In this document: in pieces, positions 1-9,006 of the stretch | Numbering within the stretch: the stretch's first letter is position 1 | How the letters are laid out: each line of letters starts with the position of its first letter | NCBI RefSeq assembly: GCF_014218355.1 | Contig: NZ_AP023368.1 | Location: forward strand, 3,724,001-3,788,000 | Direction: 5' to 3' | Source of the DNA: Anaerocolumna chitinilytica | Lineage (GTDB): Bacteria; Bacillota; Clostridia; Lachnospirales; Lachnospiraceae | DNA length: 64,000 nt | Notes under the pieces: generated by a model | The model's database searches: none | What the model was told of the DNA's origin: nothing | Seen by the model: the letters and a program-made list of their open reading frames with translations, nothing else | Made by a program: the position numbers and the translations under genes

Positions 1-309
1 TGTACGATGTAAGTGTTTACAGGCTTCCGTGTGAACTGTAATGATATCGGCACCAGCCTCTTTAAAATCCTCCAGATAGCGGATGGGCTCCTCAACCATA
101 AGATGCACATCAAATATCAGCTTGGATTCTTTTCTGAGAGACTTCATAACAGGTGCTCCAAAAGAAATACTGGGTACAAAGGCTCCATCCATTACGTCGA
201 TGTGAAGATAGTCTGCCCCTGCTTCTTCCGCAGCTTTTACATATTCACCAAGGCGCCAAAAATCAGCGGCAAGGATTGAAGGTGCCAATTTATACATTCT
301 GATAACCAT
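1..309 (-). CDS. rpe: Ribulose-phosphate 3-epimerase, N-terminal part (cut by window edge)
   Basis: Interconverts ribulose 5-phosphate and xylulose 5-phosphate in the pentose phosphate pathway. The reverse strand reads [17 protein letters not shown], then a [15 protein letters not shown] stretch and a DVHLMVEEP stretch. These are the family's first beta-alpha units, with the Ser near the start and the metal-binding His and Asp. The frame stays open to base 1, so only about 103 N-terminal residues are present. ATG at 309 has a GGAAAGG just upstream; the ATG at 297 is the alternative start. It follows rsgA by 12 bp, the usual Firmicutes order, and is probably cotranscribed with it. Confidence 0.93.
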   Translation of the reverse strand, partial: MVIRMYKLAPSILAADFWRLGEYVKAAEEAGADYLHIDVMDGAFVPSISFGAPVMKSLRKESKLIFDVHLMVEEPIRYLEDFKEAGADIITVHTEACKHLHRT

Positions 310-321
310 GACCTTTCCATA

Positions 322-1203
322 TTAGAATTTCTTTTTCTTTTGATTTAATTCTTCATATAAATCTTTGTAGTTCTTGTAACGAATTTTACTGATTTTTCCC
401 TGTTTTAATGCTTCTTTTACCTTACAGTCAGGTTCATTTAAATGCATGCATCCAAGGAATCGGCATTCATCAGAATATTCCATGAACTCAGGAAAGAAAT
501 CCTTTAATTCGTCCTTTTCCATATCGCTCAGATACAAAGAACTAAAACCAGGTGTATCCATGACAAATCCATCTTCCCCAATGGATATCAGTTCAGAATG
601 CCTGGTGGTATGTTTTCCTCGTTGTATCTTCTCACTTATTTCTCCTGTCTTCGTATTCGCATCAGGAGATACAAGATTTACAATAGATGACTTTCCTACA
701 CCTGATGGGCCGGCTAAAACCGTAGTCTTATGAGCAAGCAAATCCTTTAAGGCTGTAATTCCCTCTTCCGTATAGGTACTGGTAAACAAAGTATGATATC
801 CACAGTTCCTATAGGTTTCTTCCAGCAGCGCTATTTCTTTTTCCGATACAACATCCTTTTTATTAAAACAAATGATTGTGTCGACCTTCTGCCTTAGCAT
901 TAATATGAGAAAACGGTCCAAAAGATTAAGGTTGGGAGCTGGTTTAGCAGCTGCAAATATAATCATTGCCTGATCCACATTTGCTACTGCCGGCCTGATA
1001 AGCTCGTTCCTTCTTTCAAGTATATCCGTTATATTCCCTTTCATGGTTTCTTCCTCTAAAACGTCTATCAGAACATCATCCCCCACCAGGGGTTTGATGT
1101 TCTGATTACGGAAGATTCCTTTTGCCTTGCACTCATAGATTTGTCCATTCTCTGCAAAGACATAATAGAATCCGCCAATGCCTTTTATTATTTTACCTGT
1201 CAT
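322..1203 (-). CDS. rsgA: Ribosome small subunit-dependent GTPase RsgA
   Basis: Circularly permuted GTPase that acts late in 30S subunit maturation. The protein has an N-terminal OB-fold (GKIIKGIGGFYYV), then G4 (NKKD) ahead of G1 (GPSGVGKSS) and G3 (DTPGF), which is the permuted order. A C-terminal zinc knuckle follows (CRFLGCMH, then C after five residues). I chose the ATG at 1203 over one 12 bases upstream because GGAG lies six bases before it, whereas the upstream ATG has no ribosome binding site. The resulting 293 residues is normal length. It sits between prkC and rpe, as in many Firmicutes. Confidence 0.95.
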   Translation of the reverse strand: MTGKIIKGIGGFYYVFAENGQIYECKAKGIFRNQNIKPLVGDDVLIDVLEEETMKGNITDILERRNELIRPAVANVDQAMIIFAAAKPAPNLNLLDRFLILMLRQKVDTIICFNKKDVVSEKEIALLEETYRNCGYHTLFTSTYTEEGITALKDLLAHKTTVLAGPSGVGKSSIVNLVSPDANTKTGEISEKIQRGKHTTRHSELISIGEDGFVMDTPGFSSLYLSDMEKDELKDFFPEFMEYSDECRFLGCMHLNEPDCKVKEALKQGKISKIRYKNYKDLYEELNQKKKKF

Positions 1204-1259
1204 ATTATACTCCATGTATATCGCAAGTTTTCTAGAACAAAACTACCTTCACCCGCTAC

Positions 1260-3413
1260 TTAACGTTCCGGAGTAAAACTTACCTGCCAGGTAGTTCCAT
1301 ATTCTTCATATACAACCCATGCACCATTTTCTTTCACAGCACCAGGATCTCCTTGATTTGCAGGTCGCCCGATGAACATGATTACGGTTGCATCCGAACC
1401 GCTTTTACTGGTAATCGGAATGCTGAAGGGGAAACTGTCATAATCCATTTGCTGTTTTTGTAAAGTGGTAGTCTTACCATCCTGTACCATTTGTACTTTA
1501 ACAATTCCGCTGTCGCCAGGATAATCAAAAGGATCCTCATCTATGGTAACAGATCCCGTATAGGAAGAAGGATTGTCATTTCCGGCACTGCCTAAACTAA
1601 TTACCAGGTCAACCGCTGTGCCTTTTGCTACTTCAGAACCGCCTGCCTGACTCTGGCTCATTACTTTTCCTTTGGCATAAGTTTCAGAATAATCCTGGGT
1701 TATATTTCCGGCTGTCAGGTCATTATCCTTTAGCTTTTTAATAGCAGCATCTTTGGTAGAGTCAAGCACATTGGGAACTACGGTATTGGTTTTTTCGGGT
1801 CCTTTGCTGACAACTAAAACAATTGTATCGCCTTCTTTAACCATATTTCCTCTGGCTGGCTCTGTAGCAATGACTTTTCCAGCCTCTACTGAATCATCAA
1901 ATTGTTCCTTTATTTTTGAATCTACTTTCAGACCTAGGCCTGTTAGAGTAGTTTCGGCATCTTTTGATGAGCTATTACTTACATCCGGTAATTGGAAGCT
2001 ATCCGGTCCGAGACTAATTACCAGCTTCACTTCCCCATCACTGGCAAGTTCTGCTCCTTTGGCTGGGTACTGTTCGATAACAAATCCTTTTTCATAGGTA
2101 TCAGAGGTCTTCTCATCCGTGGTAATCTGCAAATCTTCCGATTTTTCTTGAAGCATCTTTTGAGCATCTTCCAGCTTATAGCCAACTACATAAGGCATAG
2201 TTACTGTCTCAACTTGTTCCTCAGTAGGTGTAGCGGTTGGTGTTAAAGTTGTTTCCGCCTGATTCGACCCATTCTCTTCCTTGTTTCCAGGGAACAGATG
2301 GAATATATTAACCGTAAAGAAGATAATAAGTGCTACCAGTATTATACCTGCTATTATAGAACCAATCAGAATAATCTTCTCAACCCGGGGGTCAACCTGA
2401 TCGATGTCTTCTTCCTCTTCTTTCACCTTTTTATTCAGATTAGGATTGGTATATCTCAAATCAGGATTAGTATTGCCGGAACTCTTTCCGGGATGCACCG
2501 CTGCATTCTTTATATGGCTGACTTCATCTTCCGAAATGGTTATGGTTGGAGAATCCGAAGCAACCGCCGCAGGAATCACAACAAAATCCCCATTAGGATT
2601 AGAGATGGAGCGCTTTAAGTCAGCGATAAGTTCTGAAGCGGAAAGGTAGCGTCTCTCCGGTTTTTTCTGCATACATTTCTGTACAATCTTTTCTACACTG
2701 GGAGGAATTAAGGGGTCTATCTCTCTTAACGGAATCGCTTCTCCCTGTATATGCAAAAGTGCTACGGAAACAGTATTGTCCCCTGCAAAAGGCACCTGGC
2801 CTGATAACATTTCATACATGGTGATACCAAGGGAATAAATATCGCTCTTTTCATCACTGTATCCGCCTCTTGCCTGCTCCGGTGACAGATAATGCACGGA
2901 ACCCATGGCATTAGAGGTTATAGTATTGGAGTTAGTCGCTTTTGCTATTCCAAAATCTGTAACCTTTACTTTTCCTTCTTTGGAAATAATGATATTTTGC
3001 GGTTTTATATCTCTATGAATAATATGATTGTTATGAGCAGCTTCCATACCCATTGCTATCTGAATCGCAATTCCTACTGCTTCCTTTACTTCAAGCTTAC
3101 CTTTTCTCTCAATAAAGTGCTTCAGGGTAATTCCTTCCACTAACTCCATAACAATATAATATAGGCCATTGTCATCTCCTACATCATAAACACTAACTAT
3201 ATTCGGGTGGGATAAACCTGCTGCTGACTGTGCTTCCCCTCTGAATTTCTTTACAAAGTTCGTATCATCACTAAACTCTGGTTTCAATACCTTAATCGCA
3301 ACATAACGGTTCAGTCGATGACATTTTGCCTTATAGACATCTGCCATTCCGCCGGACCCAACCTTGTCGATGATTTCATATCGGTCGCTGATGTACATTC
3401 CGGGTTTTAACAT
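1260..3413 (-). CDS. prkC: Membrane Ser/Thr protein kinase with PASTA domains (PrkC/Stk type)
   Basis: Transmembrane kinase that senses peptidoglycan fragments or lipid II and phosphorylates cytoplasmic proteins. The kinase domain spans about residues 10-270, with the glycine loop GSGGMADVY, AIK lysine 41, HRDIKPQN at 133-140 and DFG at 153. A charged linker follows, then one membrane segment (about 346-372), three PASTA repeats (about 404-610) and an extra C-terminal extracellular domain of about 100 residues. The gene starts 14 bp after the stop of its cognate PP2C phosphatase, the classic coupled pair, inside the rlmN-stp-prkC-rsgA-rpe run. Length (717) is typical of clostridial members with three PASTA units. 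Confidence 0.95.
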   Translation of the reverse strand: MLKPGMYISDRYEIIDKVGSGGMADVYKAKCHRLNRYVAIKVLKPEFSDDTNFVKKFRGEAQSAAGLSHPNIVSVYDVGDDNGLYYIVMELVEGITLKHFIERKGKLEVKEAVGIAIQIAMGMEAAHNNHIIHRDIKPQNIIISKEGKVKVTDFGIAKATNSNTITSNAMGSVHYLSPEQARGGYSDEKSDIYSLGITMYEMLSGQVPFAGDNTVSVALLHIQGEAIPLREIDPLIPPSVEKIVQKCMQKKPERRYLSASELIADLKRSISNPNGDFVVIPAAVASDSPTITISEDEVSHIKNAAVHPGKSSGNTNPDLRYTNPNLNKKVKEEEEDIDQVDPRVEKIILIGSIIAGIILVALIIFFTVNIFHLFPGNKEENGSNQAETTLTPTATPTEEQVETVTMPYVVGYKLEDAQKMLQEKSEDLQITTDEKTSDTYEKGFVIEQYPAKGAELASDGEVKLVISLGPDSFQLPDVSNSSSKDAETTLTGLGLKVDSKIKEQFDDSVEAGKVIATEPARGNMVKEGDTIVLVVSKGPEKTNTVVPNVLDSTKDAAIKKLKDNDLTAGNITQDYSETYAKGKVMSQSQAGGSEVAKGTAVDLVISLGSAGNDNPSSYTGSVTIDEDPFDYPGDSGIVKVQMVQDGKTTTLQKQQMDYDSFPFSIPITSKSGSDATVIMFIGRPANQGDPGAVKENGAWVVYEEYGTTWQVSFTPER

Positions 3414-3427
3414 ATTCTCACCTCTTC

Positions 3428-4153
3428 TTACAATTTGATCATAACAATAGAAATATTGTCTTTTCCACCGTTGTCATTGGCTACACTTACCAGCTTGGTA
3501 CCGGCTTTTTCTAAATCATCCGGATATTTTTCAGTTATATCAAGTATATCCTTATCATCCATCATATTCGTCAGCCCATCAGAACACATTACTATCAAGT
3601 CATTCTCACTAAGCTCTACTTCAAAATAATCAGGCACTACTATTTCACTGGCTCCAAGCGCCCTGGTAATAATATTTTTATTGGGATGAAAGCGCATCTG
3701 CTCTCTTTCAATCTCACCATTTCTGACCATCTCTTCCACCAGGGAATGATCTTCGGTTATTTGTTTTATTTCCTTGTTTCGAATCAGATAGAGCCGGCTA
3801 TCCCCTATGTTAGCAACGTACAGTATGTTATTTGAAATTGTGGACACCACAAAGGTTGTGCCCATCCCGGTCAGCTCATCCTTATTTTTCGCTTCCTCTA
3901 ACAGTTTTTGATTCGTTAAACCAAGTGCTTTCGACAGAATACTAACCGGCATACCATCATCTGTTGTTCTTATTATTTCTGTAAAAGCTTCTACACAGAA
4001 TCTGGAAGCATAGTCCCCGGCATTGTGTCCGCCCATGCCATCGGCAACTACAAACAGGTTCTCTAAACTCCCTATCCGCTCTTCCATGGCAAATACATAA
4101 TCCTGGTTTACAAGCCTGGTCTTTCCTGTATCTGTTATAGAAAATGATTTCAT
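3428..4153 (-). CDS. stp: PP2C-family Ser/Thr phosphatase (Stp/PrpC)
   Basis: Manganese-dependent PPM phosphatase that reverses PrkC phosphorylation in the cytoplasm. The PP2C motifs appear in order: VVADGMGGHNAGDYAS (metal-binding Asp-Gly), GMGTTFV, NIGDSRLYLI, CSDGLTNMM and GGKDNISIV at the end. It is 241 residues with no signal or membrane segment, which fits the small bacterial type. It lies between rlmN and prkC with short gaps, so the writer and eraser are probably made from one transcript. Confidence 0.95.
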   Translation of the reverse strand: MKSFSITDTGKTRLVNQDYVFAMEERIGSLENLFVVADGMGGHNAGDYASRFCVEAFTEIIRTTDDGMPVSILSKALGLTNQKLLEEAKNKDELTGMGTTFVVSTISNNILYVANIGDSRLYLIRNKEIKQITEDHSLVEEMVRNGEIEREQMRFHPNKNIITRALGASEIVVPDYFEVELSENDLIVMCSDGLTNMMDDKDILDITEKYPDDLEKAGTKLVSVANDNGGKDNISIVMIKL

Positions 4154-4202
4154 GTTTGTACCTCCTAAAACTTCCTTACGGTTCTAATTCAATCCCACAT
4201 TA

Positions 4203-5255
4203 TTAGGAAGTTTCCTCCATGTAACTTTTTCTTAATTGGCCGCAGGCAGCATTTATATCTGTACCCATTTCTCTTCTAATAGTAACATTAATTCCGTATT
4301 TTTCAAGTATTAATTTGAATTTTTGAATACTTTCGCCCTGAGATTGCTTATAATCCCGCTCTTTTATTGGATTTACAGGGATAAGATTTACATGAGCATT
4401 TTTGCCTTTTAGGAGGGCTGACAGCTCTTTTGCCAGATCAGGCGTATCATTTTCACCTGCGATTAAACTGTATTCAAAGGTCATTCTTCGTCCGGTTTTT
4501 TGGAAATAATCATCACAGGCTTTTAGTACTTCTGCAATCGAATACCGGTTAGCTATGGGCATTAGTTCTTTTCTGACAGCATCATTGGAAGCATGAAGAG
4601 AAAGTGCCAGTGTAATTTGAAAATTCTCTTCCGCCAATTCTCTGATTTTGTCAGCAAGACCACAGGTTGATACCGTAATGTTTCTCTGGCTGATATTAAG
4701 ACCATTTTCATCCGACAAGAGCTTAATAAAGGTCACCAGATTTGCATAATTATCAAGAGGTTCGCCTGTTCCCATTACTACAACATTGGATACCCTCTCA
4801 CCGGTAATCCTTTGCACCATATAAATCTGATTCAACATCTCAGATGCTGTTAGATTCCTCTCGAACCCATTTAGTGTTGAAGCACAGAACCGGCAGCCCA
4901 TCTTGCAGCCTACCTGGGATGAAATACATACACTGTTACCGTGATGGTATTTCATAAGGACACATTCTAAAAGATTATCGTCTTCCAGTTGGAATAGAAA
5001 CTTACTTGTTTCTCCTGTTTTGGAGGTGAGCGTCCGAATTAACTTTAAATTCTTTAAATCTGTATTTTCCGCTAAATAGCTTCGAAGATTTTTGGGAATG
5101 TTGCTCATCTCCTCATAGTCTTGAATCAGCTTTACATGAAGCCATTCATAGACCTGGGAGGCTCTGTAAGGCTTTTCACCATTAAGCTTTAGATATTCCG
5201 TTAATTCCTGTTTATTCAAAGATTTTATATCTAATTTGTTCACAATAACTACCAT
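4203..5255 (-). CDS. rlmN: 23S rRNA (A2503-C2)/tRNA (A37-C2) methyltransferase RlmN
   Basis: Radical-SAM enzyme that methylates C2 of A2503 in 23S rRNA and of A37 in some tRNAs. The CxxxCxxC cluster is seen as CKMGCRFCAS. The GTGEPLDNY loop, SLHASND and the C-terminal active-site Cys (INAACGQLR) are all present. At 350 residues it is full length. ATG at 5255 has only a close AAAGGG; a GTG four codons later is an alternative start. Downstream of rsmB and upstream of stp. Confidence 0.96.
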   Translation of the reverse strand: MVVIVNKLDIKSLNKQELTEYLKLNGEKPYRASQVYEWLHVKLIQDYEEMSNIPKNLRSYLAENTDLKNLKLIRTLTSKTGETSKFLFQLEDDNLLECVLMKYHHGNSVCISSQVGCKMGCRFCASTLNGFERNLTASEMLNQIYMVQRITGERVSNVVVMGTGEPLDNYANLVTFIKLLSDENGLNISQRNITVSTCGLADKIRELAEENFQITLALSLHASNDAVRKELMPIANRYSIAEVLKACDDYFQKTGRRMTFEYSLIAGENDTPDLAKELSALLKGKNAHVNLIPVNPIKERDYKQSQGESIQKFKLILEKYGINVTIRREMGTDINAACGQLRKSYMEETS

Positions 5256-5319
5256 GCCCTTTCTAACTCACTGCATGTTTGTACCAAGGATATCACAGCA
5301 CCTTTAAGTACTGAGTACA

Positions 5320-6732
5320 TCAAAGTTGTTTCTTAAGCTTAGCCATAAAAAAGCCGTCTGTATCATTCACTCCGGGTAATAGCTGGAGATAACCCTCTTT
5401 TTTTGAAGCACAGGGAAACTCATCCGGAAGGCAGTCTTCTATACTTGTAAGCTGAAAAGGATAATTTTCTGTGAACCATTCCACATTTTTAAGATTCTCA
5501 TCAGGATTAATCGTACAGGTACTATAAATAAGAGTACCGCCTTTTTTTACATAGCCGTTAACAACAGAAAGAATATCTCTTTGCAGCTTCACTAACTCCT
5601 GCTGCTTTTCTTCTGTCATATTGTATTTAATATCCGGCTTCTTACCAATAACACCAAGACCGGAACAAGGCAGATCTGCTATAACAATATCAGCCTGATC
5701 CATACTTTCTTCGTCTTTTACGGTAGCATCTTTTTTAACTGCTTTCATATTATGAAAGCCCATACGCTTAATATTTTCCTGTATCAAAGCTACTTTAAAA
5801 TCTGACACGTCCCTGGTTTCTACCATTCCGGTGCCCCCAAGGAGCTCTGCAGCATGAAGTGCTTTTCCGCCGGGTGCTCCGCATACATCAATAATACGGT
5901 TATTTTCTTTTATTCCAGCAATGAGGCCTATAAACATAGAACTTTCATCCTGGACTGTAAACCTTCCTTCCTGGAAGGCCTTAATTGCATCCAAACTGTC
6001 AAACTCTCTTATTTTAAGGGCACAGCTAAGATAACTCCCCTCTACCACTTCAATCCCTTCTGTTTTTAATATCTCTGCAAGTTCTTTTGATGTATTCATA
6101 GCAGTATTTACGCGAATAGTAGTATAACTTTTTTCCTCAAATTGAGCAGACAGCATTTTTTTAACTGTATTATAGTCATATTCTCTTAACCATTTCTCTA
6201 TTATCCACTGGGGAGTGGAATAGAAAACGCTTAAGAAAGTAATTTTGTCCTTCTCTTCTGAAGGTAATATATCATTCTCAGAACTTCTTGCAATATTTCT
6301 CAAAACACCGTTTACAAATCCGGAAAGCGTTTTAAATCCTCGCTTCTCAGCCAGCTTTACCGATTCATTGCAAACTGCACTATCCGGTACCTGATCCATA
6401 TATTTTAACTGGTAAAGAGACATCCGAAGAAGATTCCGGATAAAGGGCTTCATTTTTTTAACCTTCACTTTGGAATAAGCATCTAAAATATAATCAAGGG
6501 TAATGAGCCTTTCCAACGTCCCTTCAACCAGTCTGGTTATAAAGCTTCTGTCCTGCTTTGTCAGGTTCTTTTGGTTTTTAAGGGTTTTGTTTAACAGCGT
6601 ATGGCTGAAATCACCCTTTTCCAGAATTTCTATCAGCGTATCCAGAGCAAGTTCCCTGGGTAATTTTACGGTGTTTTGCTTTTGGCTGTTTTTATCAGCT
6701 TTTTTTTTACCGGCTGTTTTTTCATCAGTCAC
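5320..6732 (-). CDS. rsmB: 16S rRNA (C967-C5)-methyltransferase RsmB
   Basis: Methylates C967 of 16S rRNA with S-adenosylmethionine. An N-terminal NusB-like helical domain (about residues 20-150) precedes the Rossmann methyltransferase domain. That domain shows DVCGAPGGK (SAM), DLPCSGLGVIGKKPD and the catalytic YSTCTINPDEN. The frame can be extended upstream to a TTG, but that TTG is part of the GGAGGAAG ribosome binding site. A GTG at 6732, eight bases after the GGAGG, is the likely start and gives 470 residues. This GTG overlaps the upstream peptidase stop (GTGACTGA), suggesting translational coupling. Confidence 0.94.
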   Translation of the reverse strand: MTDEKTAGKKKADKNSQKQNTVKLPRELALDTLIEILEKGDFSHTLLNKTLKNQKNLTKQDRSFITRLVEGTLERLITLDYILDAYSKVKVKKMKPFIRNLLRMSLYQLKYMDQVPDSAVCNESVKLAEKRGFKTLSGFVNGVLRNIARSSENDILPSEEKDKITFLSVFYSTPQWIIEKWLREYDYNTVKKMLSAQFEEKSYTTIRVNTAMNTSKELAEILKTEGIEVVEGSYLSCALKIREFDSLDAIKAFQEGRFTVQDESSMFIGLIAGIKENNRIIDVCGAPGGKALHAAELLGGTGMVETRDVSDFKVALIQENIKRMGFHNMKAVKKDATVKDEESMDQADIVIADLPCSGLGVIGKKPDIKYNMTEEKQQELVKLQRDILSVVNGYVKKGGTLIYSTCTINPDENLKNVEWFTENYPFQLTSIEDCLPDEFPCASKKEGYLQLLPGVNDTDGFFMAKLKKQL

Positions 6733-7429
6733 GATTTCTTCCTCCAAACAGGTAAAGCAGCCTTAGAAGCTGAAGTATGGATGCTGCTGCTCCGGCTACA
6801 TACGTTAGGGCTGCTGCACCAAGTACTTTTTTTGTAATATTTACTTCATCGCCATATAGAATTCCGGATTCATCCAGAATCTTAACTGCACGGCTGGAAG
6901 CATTGAATTCCACCGGAAGTGTTACAATTTGAAACAAAACCGCGAAAAAGAACAAGATTATTCCTGCATAAATCAAGGTTGGTGTCCTGCTTAGTAATAC
7001 ACCTATAATAATTAAAGGCCAAGCTAGTTTGGAACCAAAATTGGCAACCGGAAAGATAGCGGTACGTAACTTTAACGGAACATAGCTGTTCTGATGTTGG
7101 ATAGCGTGTCCGCACTCATGTGCAGCAACACCAATGGAGGCTACGGAGGTTCCGCCATATACACTGTCTGACAGCCTTAAAACTTTGGCACGGGGATCAT
7201 AATGGTCTGTCAGGTTTCCATTTATATGCTCTATGCTGACATCATATATACCCGCCCTATTTAATATCTTCGCCGCCGCCTGAGCACCAGTCATACCGGA
7301 GAGACTTCTCACCCTAGAGTACTTACGAAAGGTGGAATTAACCAGTGCGGATGCTAACAATGATAGTACTGCACCTATTATAACTAAAATATAAGTCGGA
7401 TCAAAATATCCGTAATAATGTGGATACAT
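6725..7429 (-). CDS. YugP-type membrane zinc metallopeptidase (peptidase M-family, PF04298)
   Basis: Predicted integral-membrane zinc peptidase of unknown substrate. The zinc site is the HExxH in AAHECGHAIQH, and a third ligand probably lies in the PVEFNASSRA segment. Hydrophobic segments sit at the N-terminus (ILVIIGAVLSLLASALV), around residues 125-170 and near the C-terminus. The ATG at 7429 lies seven bases after AAGGAG; the ATG two codons earlier is too close. It lies between fmt and rsmB, a common Clostridia arrangement, and its stop overlaps the rsmB start. Confidence 0.9.
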   Translation of the reverse strand: MYPHYYGYFDPTYILVIIGAVLSLLASALVNSTFRKYSRVRSLSGMTGAQAAAKILNRAGIYDVSIEHINGNLTDHYDPRAKVLRLSDSVYGGTSVASIGVAAHECGHAIQHQNSYVPLKLRTAIFPVANFGSKLAWPLIIIGVLLSRTPTLIYAGIILFFFAVLFQIVTLPVEFNASSRAVKILDESGILYGDEVNITKKVLGAAALTYVAGAAASILQLLRLLYLFGGRNRD

Positions 7430-7444
7430 AAACATTCTCCTTTC

Positions 7445-8398
7445 TTATTGAAGCAAGGTTTTCGTTTTAACTTCGTATCCCCTCAAAAAGCTTTCTGCTG
7501 TCATCCTTTTCTTTCCCTCTAACTGAAGTTCTTTTACAGCCAGAATCCCTTCTGCTGTCTGAATTAAGAGAGCATCTTTTCTGATATCAACAATTTCCCC
7601 CGGAACTGCCTCAGAAAGTGGTATTTCAGATAGTACTTCACTCTCTTTTAAAGCATCAGCCTCCCAGATTTTTAACATCTTGCCCTCTAAGGTAGTATAC
7701 GCACTGGGCCAGGGATTTAAGCCTCTTATTAGCCTTTCAATCTTTACTGCCGGCTGGTTAAAATCAATATGGCCCAGGGATTTGTCAAGAATCTTGGCAT
7801 AAGTAGATTTTTCATCCTCCTGTTTAATCCTTGCCGCCGTTCCGGCTTCTAAATCAGCAAGGGACTGTAATAGTATCGGCCCTGCTGCCTCTGCCAGCTT
7901 ATCATGTAAGCTTCCAAAGGTTTCTTTTGGTGCAATCGGAACTTCTACTTTACTTATCATATCCCCGGTATCAATGCCTGGATCCATATGCATAATAGTA
8001 ATTCCAGTCTTTTCCTCACCCTCTATAATACTCCATTGTATAGGAGCTGCACCTCTATATTTGGGAAGCAGAGATGCATGTACATTAATACAGCCGTATT
8101 TAGGCAGTTCTAAAACTGTTTTCGGCAGGATTTGTCCGAAGGCAGTCACTACAATAGCCTCAGGATTAAGTTCTTTTAATACCTCTATGAATTCAGGTTC
8201 TCTTACCTTTTTAGGCTGATATACCGGAATATTAAGACTTAAAGCAACTTCCTTTACAGCAGGGAATTGAACCTGGTTGCCTCTTCCCTTGGGTTTATCC
8301 TGTTGTGTTACTGCGGCCAATATATGATGTCCGGCTTCATGCAGAGCCTTCAGAATAACTGCTGCAATTTCGGGTGTTCCCATATATACAATATTCAT
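7445..8398 (-). CDS. fmt: Methionyl-tRNA formyltransferase
   Basis: Formylates initiator Met-tRNA using 10-formyltetrahydrofolate. The protein begins MNIVYMGTPEIAAVIL. It holds the catalytic set: Asn in INVHASLLPKYRGAAP, the His of that motif, and Asp in HMDPGIDTGDM. A C-terminal OB-like domain follows (about residues 205-310). At 317 residues it is standard size. A strong AGGAGG precedes the start. It is directly downstream of def, so formylation and deformylation are encoded together. Confidence 0.97.
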   Translation of the reverse strand: MNIVYMGTPEIAAVILKALHEAGHHILAAVTQQDKPKGRGNQVQFPAVKEVALSLNIPVYQPKKVREPEFIEVLKELNPEAIVVTAFGQILPKTVLELPKYGCINVHASLLPKYRGAAPIQWSIIEGEEKTGITIMHMDPGIDTGDMISKVEVPIAPKETFGSLHDKLAEAAGPILLQSLADLEAGTAARIKQEDEKSTYAKILDKSLGHIDFNQPAVKIERLIRGLNPWPSAYTTLEGKMLKIWEADALKESEVLSEIPLSEAVPGEIVDIRKDALLIQTAEGILAVKELQLEGKKRMTAESFLRGYEVKTKTLLQ

Positions 8399-8413
8399 AG
8401 GTCTGACCCTCCT

Positions 8414-8887
8414 TTATTCTTCCGTATTTGAATGAAGTTCTCCGATTACTTTATCCACATAAAGTTCACCGTTTAAATGATCGATTTCATGACACAGGGC
8501 CCTAGCCAAAAGCTCAGTACCCTCTACTATGATTTCTTCCATGTTCTCATTCAAAGCTTTGACTTTTGCATAATTGGGCCTTTTTACAACTCCTGATTTA
8601 CCCGGTACGCTAAGGCAGCCTTCTTCACCAATCTGCTCTCCATCTGTTTCAATGATTTCAGGATTAATTAATATGATAGGCGTATCATTCTCTTCTGATA
8701 CATCAATCACCACCAGCCTCTTTAATATGCCAACCTGGGGAGCTGCTAATCCTACTCCATATGCATCATACATTGTATCTAACATATCTTGAATTAAATC
8801 TTTTAGTTTTGGAGTCATTTCTGTTATTTCTTTGGCTCTCTTTGTTAAAATAGAGTCTCCAATTTTTCTGATATTTCTTATTGCCAT
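8414..8887 (-). CDS. def: Peptide deformylase
   Basis: Metalloenzyme that removes the N-formyl group from new proteins. All three signature motifs are present: [18 protein letters not shown] (metal Cys) and HEIDHLNG (metal His pair and catalytic Glu). It is 157 residues and starts [11 protein letters not shown] after an AGAGG. There is a 15-bp gap to fmt and a 119-bp gap after priA; I see no convincing promoter in the latter. Confidence 0.97.
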   Translation of the reverse strand: MAIRNIRKIGDSILTKRAKEITEMTPKLKDLIQDMLDTMYDAYGVGLAAPQVGILKRLVVIDVSEENDTPIILINPEIIETDGEQIGEEGCLSVPGKSGVVKRPNYAKVKALNENMEEIIVEGTELLARALCHEIDHLNGELYVDKVIGELHSNTEE

Positions 8888-9006
8888 CTAAACCTCTTTT
8901 CTGAATATGCAATCTTTTATTGGATATTCTTACATTAAGTTGAATCACATCAACCGAATTCTTATCTTTAAGTATATATTTATTTTACCCATTTTTAGAA
9001 TGAAAA